Below, in pieces: positions 31,985-40,121 of a DNA stretch of 41,518 nt. Below the pieces are notes generated by a model that had not been told where the DNA came from, did not search any database, and was given only the letters and a program-made list of their open reading frames with translations. Source of the DNA: a virus. Where the stretch lies: positions 1 through 41,518 of IMG/VR virus record IMGVR_UViG_3300044825_002344, one strand, 5' to 3'. Position numbers and translations under genes: made by a program. Numbering within the stretch: position 1 is the first letter of the stretch; the number at the start of each line of letters is the position of its first letter.

Positions 31985-32512
31985 TCAGCTCAGGAGGATA
32001 GGAGGCTCTAATTGAATAGAAAATTCGCTTACGGATACAGCTTCACCAACTCGAACAACATACTGCCCAGCAGTACTGGGAGGCGTTGTTGTAATAGCTC
32101 CGGGTGTTCCTGCGGATAAAAAATAATGATCTCCTGCATTCAGTCCAGACATCGCTTCAACACCTGTCACGAGGACTTTTACGGTCTCCCCGGCTAACTT
32201 AGTTGCATCAGCAAATCCAGCGACATAAGCTTGATCTAATGTACCGCTTGCTACGGCGCGACCAACTTGCCCATCACTACTCCTTAAATATAAGGCTTCA
32301 CCTTGATTTACCGTCTCAAATGCAATTGCATCAAATCCGACACGAAAAGGTACAAACGTAGGAAAACCGTCTTTTAAGTCAATGAGAGCATCGACTAGAC
32401 CTCTATAATTCGGCGCATAAGGTGAGCGCGTCATTGTAAACCCATTCCCTTGCATTAAATCAACCAGAACGGCAAGGGCACCTTCTATGTTGGGTTCGTA
32501 ACCGGTGCTCAT
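31985..32512 (-). CDS. Virion structural protein, 175 aa
   Basis: A mixed alpha/beta protein. An N-terminal helix set (EGALAVLVDLMQGNGFTMTR, NYRGLVDALIDLKDGF) precedes a beta barrel-like region (RSSDGQVGRAVASGTLDQAY, GDHYFLSAGTPGAITTTPPS, QYVVRVGEAVSVSEFSIQLE). The C-terminal region resembles capsid or fibre accessory beta domains with a short-substrate-loop pattern. It begins the fibre unit that runs leftward to 27571. No enzymatic site. Confidence 0.65.
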   Translation of the reverse strand: MSTGYEPNIEGALAVLVDLMQGNGFTMTRSPYAPNYRGLVDALIDLKDGFPTFVPFRVGFDAIAFETVNQGEALYLRSSDGQVGRAVASGTLDQAYVAGFADATKLAGETVKVLVTGVEAMSGLNAGDHYFLSAGTPGAITTTPPSTAGQYVVRVGEAVSVSEFSIQLEPPILLS

Positions 32513-32583
32513 TCCGTCTGTTAATCCTGATTTTAATTCTAAGTCGTTAAATCCTTTAGAATAGTTAAAAACAAAGCGCTGCT

Positions 32584-32832
32584 GTGACGCCAGAATTAAT
32601 CATTGCTGCTATATCTAGCTGCGTTGGTGCTTTTGCAGGTCTTTCCAGGGCTTTAGGCAACTTCAATCGAAAAATAGAGCGCAGATTTGAAACGATTGAA
32701 GGCGATCTTGAGAAGTTTCAAGACCGCGTAATTCATGATTACGTTTTAAAAGAAGACTTTCTAAGAGAGATGCAAGCGGTCCACAACAAACTTGACCGCA
32801 TTCTTGATCACATCCTGACTCAACGTAGTTAA
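32584..32832 (+). CDS. Small membrane-anchored coiled-coil protein (plus-strand cargo gene)
   Basis: A GTG-start 82-aa product. Residues about 3-22 are hydrophobic (ELIIAAISSCVGAFAGLSRA). A long amphipathic region follows (FETIEGDLEKFQDRVIHDYV, EMQAVHNKLDRILDHIL). The single N-terminal span with a coiled coil resembles phage spanins or holin-related proteins. It is the only plus-strand gene in the fibre array and is convergent with the next gene (4-bp overlap), suggesting a moron-type insertion. Confidence 0.6.
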   Translation: MTPELIIAAISSCVGAFAGLSRALGNFNRKIERRFETIEGDLEKFQDRVIHDYVLKEDFLREMQAVHNKLDRILDHILTQRS

Positions 32833-33254
32833 ATAGCGACCCAGGCAGCCGTAGAGGCGTTATACATAAATAACCCTGGTATCAGCTTGTCGTAATGCAA
32901 CTGACCGTCCACTGGGTTAACAGGTTTACCGTTACTGTTCGACACCACTGCCTTCGGAGTTTGCCAGGTGGTGCCGTCAAACAATTTATGAATGTATGTG
33001 CTGGAAGTATCAAGCCAAGACTCTCCTTTGCTGAAAGTTGGATAACCTGTCGCCGGTGTATTCGGTGGAGTCGATCCAATGAATGTGGGACCGACCTTAA
33101 TTAGTCCAGTAGAGGGGGAAGCTGTATTATCAGCAAAATACAATCCTGGATCACCAGGGTTGTTATTAAGCGCTAACTCACCAGTACCTAAGCGGATTGG
33201 ATAAGGGCGATCGTACAAGAGACTGGAACGCCGAGATAAAATTTGAACCGCCAT
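32829..33254 (-). CDS. Fibre/virion protein, 141 aa, with fibre N-terminal domain
   Basis: N-terminal MAVQILSRRSSLLYDRPYPI and LGTGELALNNNPGDPGLYFA are of the phage fibre head type (like the protein at 30228). A C-terminal domain follows (STYIHKLFDGTTWQTPK, PVDGQLHYDKLIPGLFMYN) with short beta hairpins. It is 2 bp below the 766-aa structural protein and probably attaches to it. Confidence 0.65.
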   Translation of the reverse strand: MAVQILSRRSSLLYDRPYPIRLGTGELALNNNPGDPGLYFADNTASPSTGLIKVGPTFIGSTPPNTPATGYPTFSKGESWLDTSSTYIHKLFDGTTWQTPKAVVSNSNGKPVNPVDGQLHYDKLIPGLFMYNASTAAWVAI

Positions 33255-33256
33255 TG

Positions 33257-35557
33257 TTAGCTGTTGATGTAAAGGCCCGCATCTACGACTGTATCTTGAG
33301 CCGTAAGTGGATTATAAGTTTCGCAATCTATGATACTGGTTTGGGAAGCCGGCTCAACTGGTACACCATTTAAATAAGTGCCACCCTGAATTAAACCAAA
33401 TTCAAAATCAGGAACATAGTTAATTAAGGGTTCATCGAGCATTCCAAATTTCGTATCTTGAATCAAACTAGGTTGAATATTTAATAATTTAGTCATCATT
33501 GAGAGCATTCGATTGCTCGTGTTAACGAGTCTGCCGTCTCGATCAAGCGCATCTGCGTCATTCCGCCTAATCGAGTCTGTCATCATCATTGTCACCAATT
33601 GAGGATCGTAATTTGCAGTCTGTTGTGGCTGATTTCTAGATCCTGTAATTGATTTACCACCTACCCACTTCATCCCCTGCTGCATCATCGCAAAGCGCTC
33701 TGCAGCTTGCTTAACTCTTGCGTTCTCTTTCTCAAAATTGCGATAAAAAGTATCTAATTCATCGCCAATCGGCTTATCATTTGGTTCTAATAACCAACTA
33801 CCGACATATTCGTGTTCTTTTAAATTGCTAACAGTGCAATAACCGCTAGTCGTATCGTCGAATGGATAAACAACAATAAATTGATTGGAATTTAATACAG
33901 TTGTAATCGTATATTGGCCTGAAATGGCGTTGCCACTTGTAAACTCCAATTGAATCTTTGTATTTGCCTGCAATCCATGTTGGGGCGCTGTAACAGTAAT
34001 GTTTGGCCCCGCCTGAAAGTAGTCGGCAGCGATTGCAATTGGCTGATTACCCTCATCATGCAGCAAAGCAAACATTGCTGCGTAAATGTGCTTACACCAG
34101 CGAAGCTGGTAGTACATTAAGTTCGGATAAGAGGTATCTTTTGTGTCCTTATAGGTAGGAAGTTGATAAAAATTGTTAATAGTGACGTAACCTAAGTCGG
34201 CAAACGAACCTGGAATGTCCCGCTCATCACTCAGGGTACCATCGCGGTTCTGTACTTGGCCGGGTTTTGTGGAAGTAATCGCCGCCAAGGGGAATCTACG
34301 TCTAGAAACTTCGCTATACAGGTTATACCCATCACGCCGCATAAAATCCTGACAAGAACATTGCCAGCGTAGCTCTGTAGTTAAAAAGCGCCCAACAGTA
34401 AAACCACGATGGGCCGGAACAATAGTCTCAGTCTTGTTATTCGTTGTCCTAGCCCCATAGCTATCGTCTCGCTGGAAAACAATCTCATTTGTTGTTACGT
34501 CAACACCAGTAACCGTGTAACCAACGTAGTCATCGTATCGATAACCGGGGATCAGACGACGTAAAACAAGGTTTCCGGAGGTCGTACCACTGTCAATCGT
34601 TGTGAAGGTCAATTGCGTTGGGCTAGTTACAGTAATTGTGTACTGCCCAGAGCTAACAATCCCGCTAGTAACAGCAACAAATACCTTATTACCTGTAGAT
34701 AAACCGTGCTGAGAACTGCAATTTACTGTGACTAAGGAACCAGTACGTGAATAAGTAGAAAAAATGCCGGGATCACGTTCAATAACTCGATCAGCTAAGC
34801 GTTCGCCAGCAAAGAATCGAACAGGGACTGGCAGAGAACGTAACCGAACCCGAGTTGTAGTCCATCTGGGATCAGAAAAAACAGTAGATAGGTAATAAAG
34901 TACACTGCCACCGGTTGTTACGGGGCTTGCTGCAGTCACTGTAAAACTATTTTGAGTAGCTGCAACAATTGGGAACGTCCCGTCTACGCTACCACCTGAC
35001 AAAAAGTCCAAATAGACGTTTTCTCCAACTCTTAACCCGTGATCCTGTCTTGAAACGACAATAGAAGTACCAGATTGGCTGTATGAGGCCGAAAATACAT
35101 CCCCCAGATAGCGAACAGCCAGAATAGGCAAGCCAAAATTATAAAAACTGAACGAATTCGTATCACGCATTCCCACCATTTGCTCTCCGATCTCTTGATC
35201 GACGCTTGGAAACGTGAAAACACGCGCAGGAATAAATACGCCAGGGAACTGCTGGAATGTGCAGTACATCCTGTAATCGCCACGAGCGGCTCTTTCTTGG
35301 GCGAATGACCCTAATACGCTCTGCGTAATCGTATATAGCTCATATCCTCGTCTCCAGCGTGCCCAAAGAGAGTCGTGATCGTAAAAGCGAACTTGACTTT
35401 TTAAGCTGCTGTTTTTCGGCGTAAATTTAAACGGATTCTCATCCAGTTGCCAGTTAGGCACTTTTTGAAAATCAGCTTCTTCGCCTAAATTCTGTGAAAA
35501 TTTCTTGTTAAATCCGGATTTCGACGGAGGATTGAAGCCACCGACTCCAAAAGCCAT
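33257..35557 (-). CDS. Large virion structural protein, 766 aa, with Ig-like repeats
   Basis: The longest structural protein here. The N-terminal about 140 residues are unique (KVPNWQLDENPFKFTPKN, RWRRGYELYTITQ). At least three beta repeats (about 40-70 aa each) of the HGL-G-V-G-F-V type follow (VVSRQDHGLRVGENVYLDFL, VNCSSQHGLSTGNKVFVAVT, VTAPQHGLQANTKIQLEF), each with a strand like GQYTITVTSPTQLTFTT. The C-terminal part is helical (RMLSMMTKLLNIQ, DSIRRNDADALDRDG). Candidates are baseplate, neck or tail-needle protein; the sequence cannot choose. Confidence 0.75.
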   Translation of the reverse strand: MAFGVGGFNPPSKSGFNKKFSQNLGEEADFQKVPNWQLDENPFKFTPKNSSLKSQVRFYDHDSLWARWRRGYELYTITQSVLGSFAQERAARGDYRMYCTFQQFPGVFIPARVFTFPSVDQEIGEQMVGMRDTNSFSFYNFGLPILAVRYLGDVFSASYSQSGTSIVVSRQDHGLRVGENVYLDFLSGGSVDGTFPIVAATQNSFTVTAASPVTTGGSVLYYLSTVFSDPRWTTTRVRLRSLPVPVRFFAGERLADRVIERDPGIFSTYSRTGSLVTVNCSSQHGLSTGNKVFVAVTSGIVSSGQYTITVTSPTQLTFTTIDSGTTSGNLVLRRLIPGYRYDDYVGYTVTGVDVTTNEIVFQRDDSYGARTTNNKTETIVPAHRGFTVGRFLTTELRWQCSCQDFMRRDGYNLYSEVSRRRFPLAAITSTKPGQVQNRDGTLSDERDIPGSFADLGYVTINNFYQLPTYKDTKDTSYPNLMYYQLRWCKHIYAAMFALLHDEGNQPIAIAADYFQAGPNITVTAPQHGLQANTKIQLEFTSGNAISGQYTITTVLNSNQFIVVYPFDDTTSGYCTVSNLKEHEYVGSWLLEPNDKPIGDELDTFYRNFEKENARVKQAAERFAMMQQGMKWVGGKSITGSRNQPQQTANYDPQLVTMMMTDSIRRNDADALDRDGRLVNTSNRMLSMMTKLLNIQPSLIQDTKFGMLDEPLINYVPDFEFGLIQGGTYLNGVPVEPASQTSIIDCETYNPLTAQDTVVDAGLYINS

Positions 35558-35559
35558 GG

Positions 35560-35715
35560 CTAAACACTATGCTTCTGAGGAGGCTTAAAGCTTCCCGGAT
35601 AAGGATAATTAACCTCTGGAACTTCAAGCATTCGACGCCAGGCATTTGCAAGGTTAACCGCCAACTGCCAATTGCGGCGATCTTGAGATTCACCGAAAAA
35701 AGCGCCGCCTTGCAT
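35560..35715 (-). CDS. Small virion-cluster protein, 51 aa
   Basis: A short gene with ATG at 35715 and stop at 35560 (TAG), 2 bp above the start of the 766-aa gene and 3 bp below the upstream stop. Product: helical (ESQDRRNWQLAVNLANAW, then RRMLEVPEVNYPYPGSFK) with a Pro-rich tail. Its frame exactly fills the gap in the operon, which supports translation. No family recognised. Confidence 0.6.
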   Translation of the reverse strand: MQGGAFFGESQDRRNWQLAVNLANAWRRMLEVPEVNYPYPGSFKPPQKHSV

Positions 35716-35718
35716 AGA

Positions 35719-36510
35719 TCAATAGTACCCAGCTTGCACGTTAACGTAAAACCCGTTAGTCAGTGCAGTAGAACCACTAACAGCGGCATATAAAGCTTGG
35801 CCACGCTGAAGCATTAAGCCACGCATCTTCGGCGAAGTTGCGCTATTCGCAGATGTAAAGTTAGAACCGGCCTGCACAACAGGATGGTTGATCAGAGGGA
35901 GAATACTATTTAATGTCAGGCTATAGGTTTGATTGTCGAAAGTAGCCGGAACGCTCGCGACAAACAGTGGGAAAAACTGGTTAATATTGGTTACCGTACC
36001 TGTGTTTACCAGATAAAAGCAAAAATCAATCGGAAGATAGGCGTTTACATTTCCGGTGATAGGACCAGAAATAGATGCAGCCGTTGTGCCAGTAAAAGTA
36101 GTAAGGGTTGCCGCTGTAACCGTAATAATTTCATCTGCTGGCAGAGTACCAGAGCTGTAACTGGTGTAATCGAGAGCAACTTTCTGACCGACCTGCAAAT
36201 TGTGACCAGTGGAAATGGTTACAGTGACAGTAGTACCGTTAGCTGAATATGTGCCAGCCTTGGGAGACTGTGCATCAATTAGATCGATATTACGACGCGA
36301 ATACTGCAACCAAATTTCATCTATATACGCACCACTGATCGAAGTATCTGTCAACGCAGAATCGACATCAAAAATTTTGGTAGCGTTGCCTACAGCAGTT
36401 GGAATCAGACTGGTAGAAAACGCTTGTCCCGCTGAAACAGTTACGAGCGTAGATGTAGTGGCAGGCCGATCAAGTAGGAGGGGCTGCTTGTTTGTAGATG
36501 AGCTTGACAA
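35719..36510 (-). CDS. Virion structural protein, 263 aa
   Basis: A beta-rich product (STLVTVSAGQAFSTSLIPTA, NGTTVTVTISTGHNLQVGQK, ADEIITVTAATLTTFTG) with one unit of the HNLQVGQKV repeat type also seen in the 766-aa protein. NINQFFPLFVASVPATF, SLTLNSILPL and a C-terminal FYVNVQAGYY occur as well. It probably joins the same structure as its downstream neighbours. There is no catalytic motif. Confidence 0.65.
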   Translation of the reverse strand: MSSSSTNKQPLLLDRPATTSTLVTVSAGQAFSTSLIPTAVGNATKIFDVDSALTDTSISGAYIDEIWLQYSRRNIDLIDAQSPKAGTYSANGTTVTVTISTGHNLQVGQKVALDYTSYSSGTLPADEIITVTAATLTTFTGTTAASISGPITGNVNAYLPIDFCFYLVNTGTVTNINQFFPLFVASVPATFDNQTYSLTLNSILPLINHPVVQAGSNFTSANSATSPKMRGLMLQRGQALYAAVSGSTALTNGFYVNVQAGYY

Positions 36511-36534
36511 TTGACTACCACTCTATTCTTGAAA

Positions 36535-36675
36535 CTATTGTAGCGTATTTCCTTTTTTAGCCGATTTTTGTTCTTTGCGGTGGTTAAGCCAGATTTCAAA
36601 AAATTTAAGCTCTGCTGGTGTGTATTTATCAGGATTTTTGAGTGCGTTTTTCACCAATTTCTTTTTCTTTGCCAT
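36535..36675 (-). CDS. Small basic conserved cyanophage-type protein, 46 aa
   Basis: ATG at 36675, stop at 36535. Product: MAKKKKLVKNALKNPDKY, then PAELKFFEIWLNHRKEQK, then SAKKGNTLQ. The basic N-terminus, ELxFxxIWL helix and RKExKSAKK tail are typical of a small cyanophage protein of unknown function. It overlaps the upstream Lys-rich ORF by 47 bp. The spacing and composition support translation. Confidence 0.65.
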   Translation of the reverse strand: MAKKKKLVKNALKNPDKYTPAELKFFEIWLNHRKEQKSAKKGNTLQ

Positions 36676-36847
36676 GGCCGCGCTTCCGACTCTTTTCCTC
36701 CAGTCTAATACGCGCTTTCTTTACCGCTTCTTTTCGGCGTTCTTTGTCGCCTTCCTTTTTCTCGGCGTGGTCACCTTCTTTGTTGGCGCCTTCTTCTTTT
36801 TTCTTAAAGTGAGCAAGAAGCTCGGGGGGCATTTTACCCTTGGCCAT
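36629..36847 (-). CDS. Small Lys/Glu-rich protein, 72 aa
   Basis: The N-terminus (MAKGKMPPELLAHFKKKE) is a pattern of small cyanophage proteins. The rest is a highly charged Lys/Glu/Arg helix (EEGANKEGDHAEKKEGDKE). The 3' end overlaps the next gene. Charged helical tails of this type occur in phage DNA-binding or virion-internal proteins. Low-complexity composition limits inference. Confidence 0.55.
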   Translation of the reverse strand: MAKGKMPPELLAHFKKKEEGANKEGDHAEKKEGDKERRKEAVKKARIRLEEKSRKRGHGKEKEIGEKRTQKS

Positions 36848-36868
36848 GACAAATAATTTTAAAATTAA

Positions 36869-37144
36869 TTAAAGTCTTAATTCAGCGTTTCCTATGAAAT
36901 CCAAAGGACTCCGTTCAGGGATTCCCGTTGATTTCTGAACGTCTAAAAGCTTGGGAAGTGGGAGGGTACTCGGCGTGCCGGGCGATTTGGATAAATCTAT
37001 ATTTAGTATATCTCCGGCCATCCTTTGTTTCTTAGCTTTACCAAAGAAGAAATCTTCTCCGCCACTCTTCCCCGGTGATTCCCACGGTCTTTCTTCAACA
37101 TTTAACCCGTAAAAATAACCGAGTCTAGCCTTAGGGGCGATCAT
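36869..37144 (-). CDS. Hypothetical protein, 91 aa
   Basis: A loop-rich protein (GLNVEERPWESPGKSGGE, then DILNIDLSKSPGTPSTLPLP, then KLLDVQKSTGIPERSPLDF) without a membrane segment. It overlaps the upstream gene by 4 bp (ATGA-like) and is packed in the small-gene cluster, which supports it being real. No family. Confidence 0.55.
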   Translation of the reverse strand: MIAPKARLGYFYGLNVEERPWESPGKSGGEDFFFGKAKKQRMAGDILNIDLSKSPGTPSTLPLPKLLDVQKSTGIPERSPLDFIGNAELRL

Positions 37145-37359
37145 TGTTGATTTTTCCTTTTGCTTGCCAATTCAACAGCACGCCTAGCTTTCTTTGCGCT
37201 CTCCGTGTTACTGACAAACTGTTTTCCCGTACGCGATTCTCGTTTCTTCTTTTCATCAGTTTGTTCACGCTCTTCAGGAGATAATTTTGCCCAAGCATCT
37301 CTCGGTAAGTAACGCTCTGTGCTTTTTTGCCCAGGTTCAATTGCTTTGTCTGCTGCCAT
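37141..37359 (-). CDS. Small basic phage protein, 72 aa
   Basis: Start chosen at the ATG at 37359, which overlaps the upstream stop as ATGA; a longer frame to 37416 lies in the neighbour. Product: MAADKAIEPGQKSTERYLPR, DAWAKLSPEEREQTDEKKKR, NTESAKKARRAVELASKRKN. A conserved cyanophage pattern with NTxxAKKAR near the C-terminus. Function unknown; likely nucleic acid or virion associated by charge. Confidence 0.65.
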   Translation of the reverse strand: MAADKAIEPGQKSTERYLPRDAWAKLSPEEREQTDEKKKRESRTGKQFVSNTESAKKARRAVELASKRKNQQ

Positions 37360-37778
37360 CAGTCTTGAATGGGTCCACCGTGAAGCCAAGCATCGCAGGT
37401 GCGGTCTCCTGCGCACTTAAATTTAAAGAGCTGGCAATAACCTAAATTAGCGCGACACTGTACATCCCAAGGATCTGCAGCTTCATTCTCATTAATTCCC
37501 TTGATAATGCAATCAATAACATTGGAGGACTGATCAAATGCAGCACAGTTGCAACAACGTGCTGTCATCACCGTATCAACATCGCTATTCCACATCTCGG
37601 CTTTTTTATCCCAAAAACCGGGGTCAGGTGCATCCGGATTTAAAGGACCATAACCAAAATTCTTAATCGTCCAATTACGGTTTTTAATATTTTCCTTCAC
37701 ATCCGTAGTGGCGCGTGGACAGGACTCTCCTACTTCAGTGCTTGTTTTACCGAGAAGAATAACAGCTTTGTGGTTCAT
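37359..37778 (-). CDS. Cys-rich conserved phage protein, 139 aa
   Basis: ATG at 37778 overlaps the upstream stop (ATGA). The product has a Cys-rich core: CCNCAAFDQSSNVIDCIIKG, then YCQLFKFKCAGDRTCDAWLH. At least seven cysteines could form one or two zinc sites or disulphides. The family is seen in marine phages and cyanophages next to small virion proteins. There is no defined function. Confidence 0.75.
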   Translation of the reverse strand: MNHKAVILLGKTSTEVGESCPRATTDVKENIKNRNWTIKNFGYGPLNPDAPDPGFWDKKAEMWNSDVDTVMTARCCNCAAFDQSSNVIDCIIKGINENEAADPWDVQCRANLGYCQLFKFKCAGDRTCDAWLHGGPIQD

Positions 37779-38008
37779 TTGTTGTCCTTTTCGTATTCTT
37801 CTTTGGTCATCCATTTCTGATCACCCCAACGCTTCAGCGATTTCTGACCTTCAGTTTTTTCACCTTTATAACCACCGCCCTTTTCTTTATAGGCACGAGC
37901 CAACATCTGGGCTTTGCGAGCTGACCATTCTCCGGGTTTACCACCTTTAGATCCTGCTTTGATTCGCGCTTTTAAGCGTTCACGAAGCTCTGGTTTGGTA
38001 TACGCCAT
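37775..38008 (-). CDS. DUF5872-family phage protein
   Basis: The 77-aa product fits DUF5872: KPELRERLKARIKAGSKGGK, then PGEWSARKAQMLARAYKEKG, then SLKRWGDQKWMTKEEY. The family is a short basic protein found widely in phages and environmental bacteria, and its role is unknown. It sits in the small-protein cluster with ATGA overlap to the next gene. Motif match is strong. Confidence 0.85.
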   Translation of the reverse strand: MAYTKPELRERLKARIKAGSKGGKPGEWSARKAQMLARAYKEKGGGYKGEKTEGQKSLKRWGDQKWMTKEEYEKDNK

Positions 38009-38288
38009 TGAGGTTATTTTGTGGTGAATTGCGGCTCAACGCTACTGGCGGTACTGGGTCTGTGTGGGAACGAATAACTTCCCGGTAATACGCTGGATTG
38101 TTGAGCTGAAAACGAGGCTCTTCAATACCATTGTAGGCGACAACATGCGGGCAAGTCATATGTTCTTCCTTCCTTTTCATATTAAAAGGATCAGAAAAAC
38201 CTGAAGTTGTCATGCTCCCGTCGCCATATAAATTCCCGTAGGTAACCGGGAACGATGGATAATATCCAGGGACGGCGGCGAATCGCAT
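37980..38288 (-). CDS. Hypothetical protein, 102 aa
   Basis: A loop-rich product (PGYYPSFPVTYGNLYGDGSM, then EEHMTCPHVVAYNGIEEPRF, then NNPAYYREVIRSHTDPVPP). It overlaps the DUF5872 gene by 29 bp and is next to the M23-like lysin (shared base with its stop). The small-gene packing supports it. No function recognised. Confidence 0.5.
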   Translation of the reverse strand: MRFAAVPGYYPSFPVTYGNLYGDGSMTTSGFSDPFNMKRKEEHMTCPHVVAYNGIEEPRFQLNNPAYYREVIRSHTDPVPPVALSRNSPQNNLNGVYQTRAS

Positions 38289-38962
38289 TACGATAAATAA
38301 TTAGGGGTTTGCGAGAAAGCCTGTGCCAGCATTGAGGCTGGATCGATCATGGATTTAATTTCAGGTACTCCACCAGACAGTGATTGGCTGATGTACGAAT
38401 TTAAAAAATCTGTTGGATTTTCTTTTCGTTGTCCTTGACCACCAATAAAAATATAAGTATCCGGTAGCCTGCCTGCAGTTGTTTGTGCAGGGCCTTGAGC
38501 AGGTTGTGTAGGCTGACCAGCTACGGAAGATGATTTCCCACCCTTCGTGTGGAGTAATTTGATTTCGTAAGGATTACCTTGTGCGTCCGTTGTCTTAATT
38601 GTTCCGTAACCTTTTCCAGGGACAAAAGTTCCTGGTCCTTCCCAAAAAAGAGGAGTGCCCCCTGCTACTGCATAATCATGAGCAGGATGCCAAGAAGAAG
38701 CGCCTGCGGTTGGGGGCTTACGCTTACCAAATCCAGAAGTAATCGCAAACCCCGGTTTCCACTCCTCTCCTTGTTGTTGCCACAGTGGTTTGCGTTCTTT
38801 ACCTACTTTTAATCGTGTCAATAAAGACCGCAACGAACCAGGATCAATATATTTATCACCGCTTTTAATCCGTACATCTAAATGTGGTGCGGTGGTCGGG
38901 AAAATGTCCTCACCAGAAGGTGTAACGTACCCTGCTTCTAAATAGGAAGGAGAGGAGACCAT
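38288..38962 (-). CDS. M23-like virion peptidase (LytM fold)
   Basis: A 224-aa product. The Zn site HxxxD is at H92-D96 (WHPAHDYAVAGGTPL), and H138 (IKLLHT) is the likely third ligand; the second His of the usual HxH is not obvious. FAITSGFGKRKPP precedes it. The N-terminal APHLDVRIKSGD segment also occurs in phage metallopeptidases. The C-terminus (GGVPEIKSMIDPASMLAQAF) ends in the same SQTPNYL-type tail as the SLT lysin downstream, probably a virion-attachment signal. It cuts peptide cross-links during entry or lysis. Confidence 0.78.
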   Translation of the reverse strand: MVSSPSYLEAGYVTPSGEDIFPTTAPHLDVRIKSGDKYIDPGSLRSLLTRLKVGKERKPLWQQQGEEWKPGFAITSGFGKRKPPTAGASSWHPAHDYAVAGGTPLFWEGPGTFVPGKGYGTIKTTDAQGNPYEIKLLHTKGGKSSSVAGQPTQPAQGPAQTTAGRLPDTYIFIGGQGQRKENPTDFLNSYISQSLSGGVPEIKSMIDPASMLAQAFSQTPNYLS

Positions 38963-38964
38963 GA

Positions 38965-39549
38965 TTAACCTAAATAATTAGGTGTCTGGAAGAAAGCCTG
39001 CGCTAGCAAAGCTGTTGGATCAATTCCAATTGGCTTAATGCCTGGCTTTTTATCAATATAATCACGTAAAAACCCACTCGTGTCTGGTTCGCTGTCATCA
39101 CCGGTATTGATGATAAAAACACGACCACCTTGATTGGCCGCAGAAATCTCCTGCGGCTTCTGGGTTTGTGCAGGTTGTGGTTGACCTAACGCACCAATAG
39201 CCTTCTGTGCTTCAGGTAAAAACTCTTTGTATTTACCGCTTTTGTAAACACTCCAAGCCCCTAAACCTTGACTACCTAAGATTTGTTTCGCCGCACGTAC
39301 ATTAGTTGATGGATCAAACAAATCTTTTTCATTCTTTAATCCAAACTGTTTCATACGCTCGGGGCCAAGCCCGCCGTACATATTGACCTGGAACAAACCG
39401 TAAGAACGGTCTAATCCAGTGGGGTTGAAAGCTTGCTGGCGCCCACCAGACTCAGCCAGCGCAATGGCAGTCATGGTAGGAATTTTCTCTCTTGCAATGC
39501 CTTCCTTTTGAAGTAAAGCTGCGATTTGCTGAGCGTTTAAAGTTGCCAT
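38965..39549 (-). CDS. SLT (lytic transglycosylase) virion lysin
   Basis: Start at ATG 39549 (MATLNAQQIAALLQKEG); upstream frame belongs to the neighbour. The catalytic Glu is E33 in ALAESGGRQQAFNPTGL, with SYGLFQVNMYGGLG as the SLT motif. Residues 80-115 include YKSGKYKEFLPEAQKAIG. The C-terminal tail (GFLRDYIDKKPGIKPIG, then LLAQAFFQTPNYLG) matches the end of the M23-like lysin. It is a lytic transglycosylase that would cleave glycan strands at DNA entry. No signal peptide. Confidence 0.86.
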   Translation of the reverse strand: MATLNAQQIAALLQKEGIAREKIPTMTAIALAESGGRQQAFNPTGLDRSYGLFQVNMYGGLGPERMKQFGLKNEKDLFDPSTNVRAAKQILGSQGLGAWSVYKSGKYKEFLPEAQKAIGALGQPQPAQTQKPQEISAANQGGRVFIINTGDDSEPDTSGFLRDYIDKKPGIKPIGIDPTALLAQAFFQTPNYLG

Positions 39550-39568
39550 TGTTTTTTGCTGCTTAGCT

Positions 39569-40048
39569 TCAACGGAAATCGGTAGAAAGCATGAGCCTAG
39601 TGCCCACAGCAACGTCGGCAGGGCCAGGGAGGGCTTGGATAAACTCAGCACCTTCCCGATTAAACCTGTACCGAGCTTGCTCGGGGTTTCGGTAATTCGG
39701 AACATAAAGATGTAGGGCTAGTCGATCCGTCTCGTATAAATAGATTGCCGTCCAAGTTTTCAGCGTGTCTGTAAAATCAGAAGTCGAAATCGTACGATCA
39801 ACATCGCCAGCAATACTCTCAATACGATTACGAGGGACGGTATTATTATTCACGCTGCCAGTCATGTCAGTGCGTTTTTCAGCCTCGTCGCACCGACCGA
39901 TCTGTTCGACAATCTTTGAATACCAGAACGAATCTTGGATATTATTGATAGCTTCCTCAAGACGCGCTTGATCACCAGCAGGTACAGAAGTCAGGTTATA
40001 CCCAAGGTGCCAGCGGACCTTTGATTTAAGGAAGGTATCGAGTTGCAT
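39569..40048 (-). CDS. Virion structural protein, 159 aa (connector-like)
   Basis: The N-terminal part (KSKVRWHLGYNLTSVPAGDQ, then ARLEEAINNIQDSFWYSKIV) has a pattern like conserved phage neck or head-tail connector proteins in cyanophages. The rest is mixed (STSDFTDTLKTWTAIYLYET, LALHLYVPNYRNPEQARYRF). It sits between the lysin and the HhH protein. The family is not named with certainty. Confidence 0.6.
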   Translation of the reverse strand: MQLDTFLKSKVRWHLGYNLTSVPAGDQARLEEAINNIQDSFWYSKIVEQIGRCDEAEKRTDMTGSVNNNTVPRNRIESIAGDVDRTISTSDFTDTLKTWTAIYLYETDRLALHLYVPNYRNPEQARYRFNREGAEFIQALPGPADVAVGTRLMLSTDFR

Positions 40049-40064
40049 TACTCAAAAGAAATGC

Positions 40065-40101
40065 GTTATTGGGTGCAGTGTCTTTAAATACACCCAATAA
40101 C
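40065..40101 (-). terminator. Perfect 11-bp hairpin, possible terminator or regulatory stem
   Basis: GTTATTGGGTG (40065-40075) and CACCCAATAAC (40091-40101) form a perfect 11-bp stem with a 15-nt loop. It is in the 73-bp gap between two minus-strand genes. On the minus strand the stem is followed by a mixed T-rich run (ATTTCTTTT). A weak terminator or a processing hairpin fits both the location and the length. Confidence 0.5.
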
Positions 40102-40121
40102 ACAGTAGCACGCGCAAATTA

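Noticed and set aside
36575-36856. Plus-strand Phe-rich membrane-like ORF
   Set aside because: It is antisense to Lys/Glu-rich minus genes, whose codons read as Phe/Leu on the other strand.
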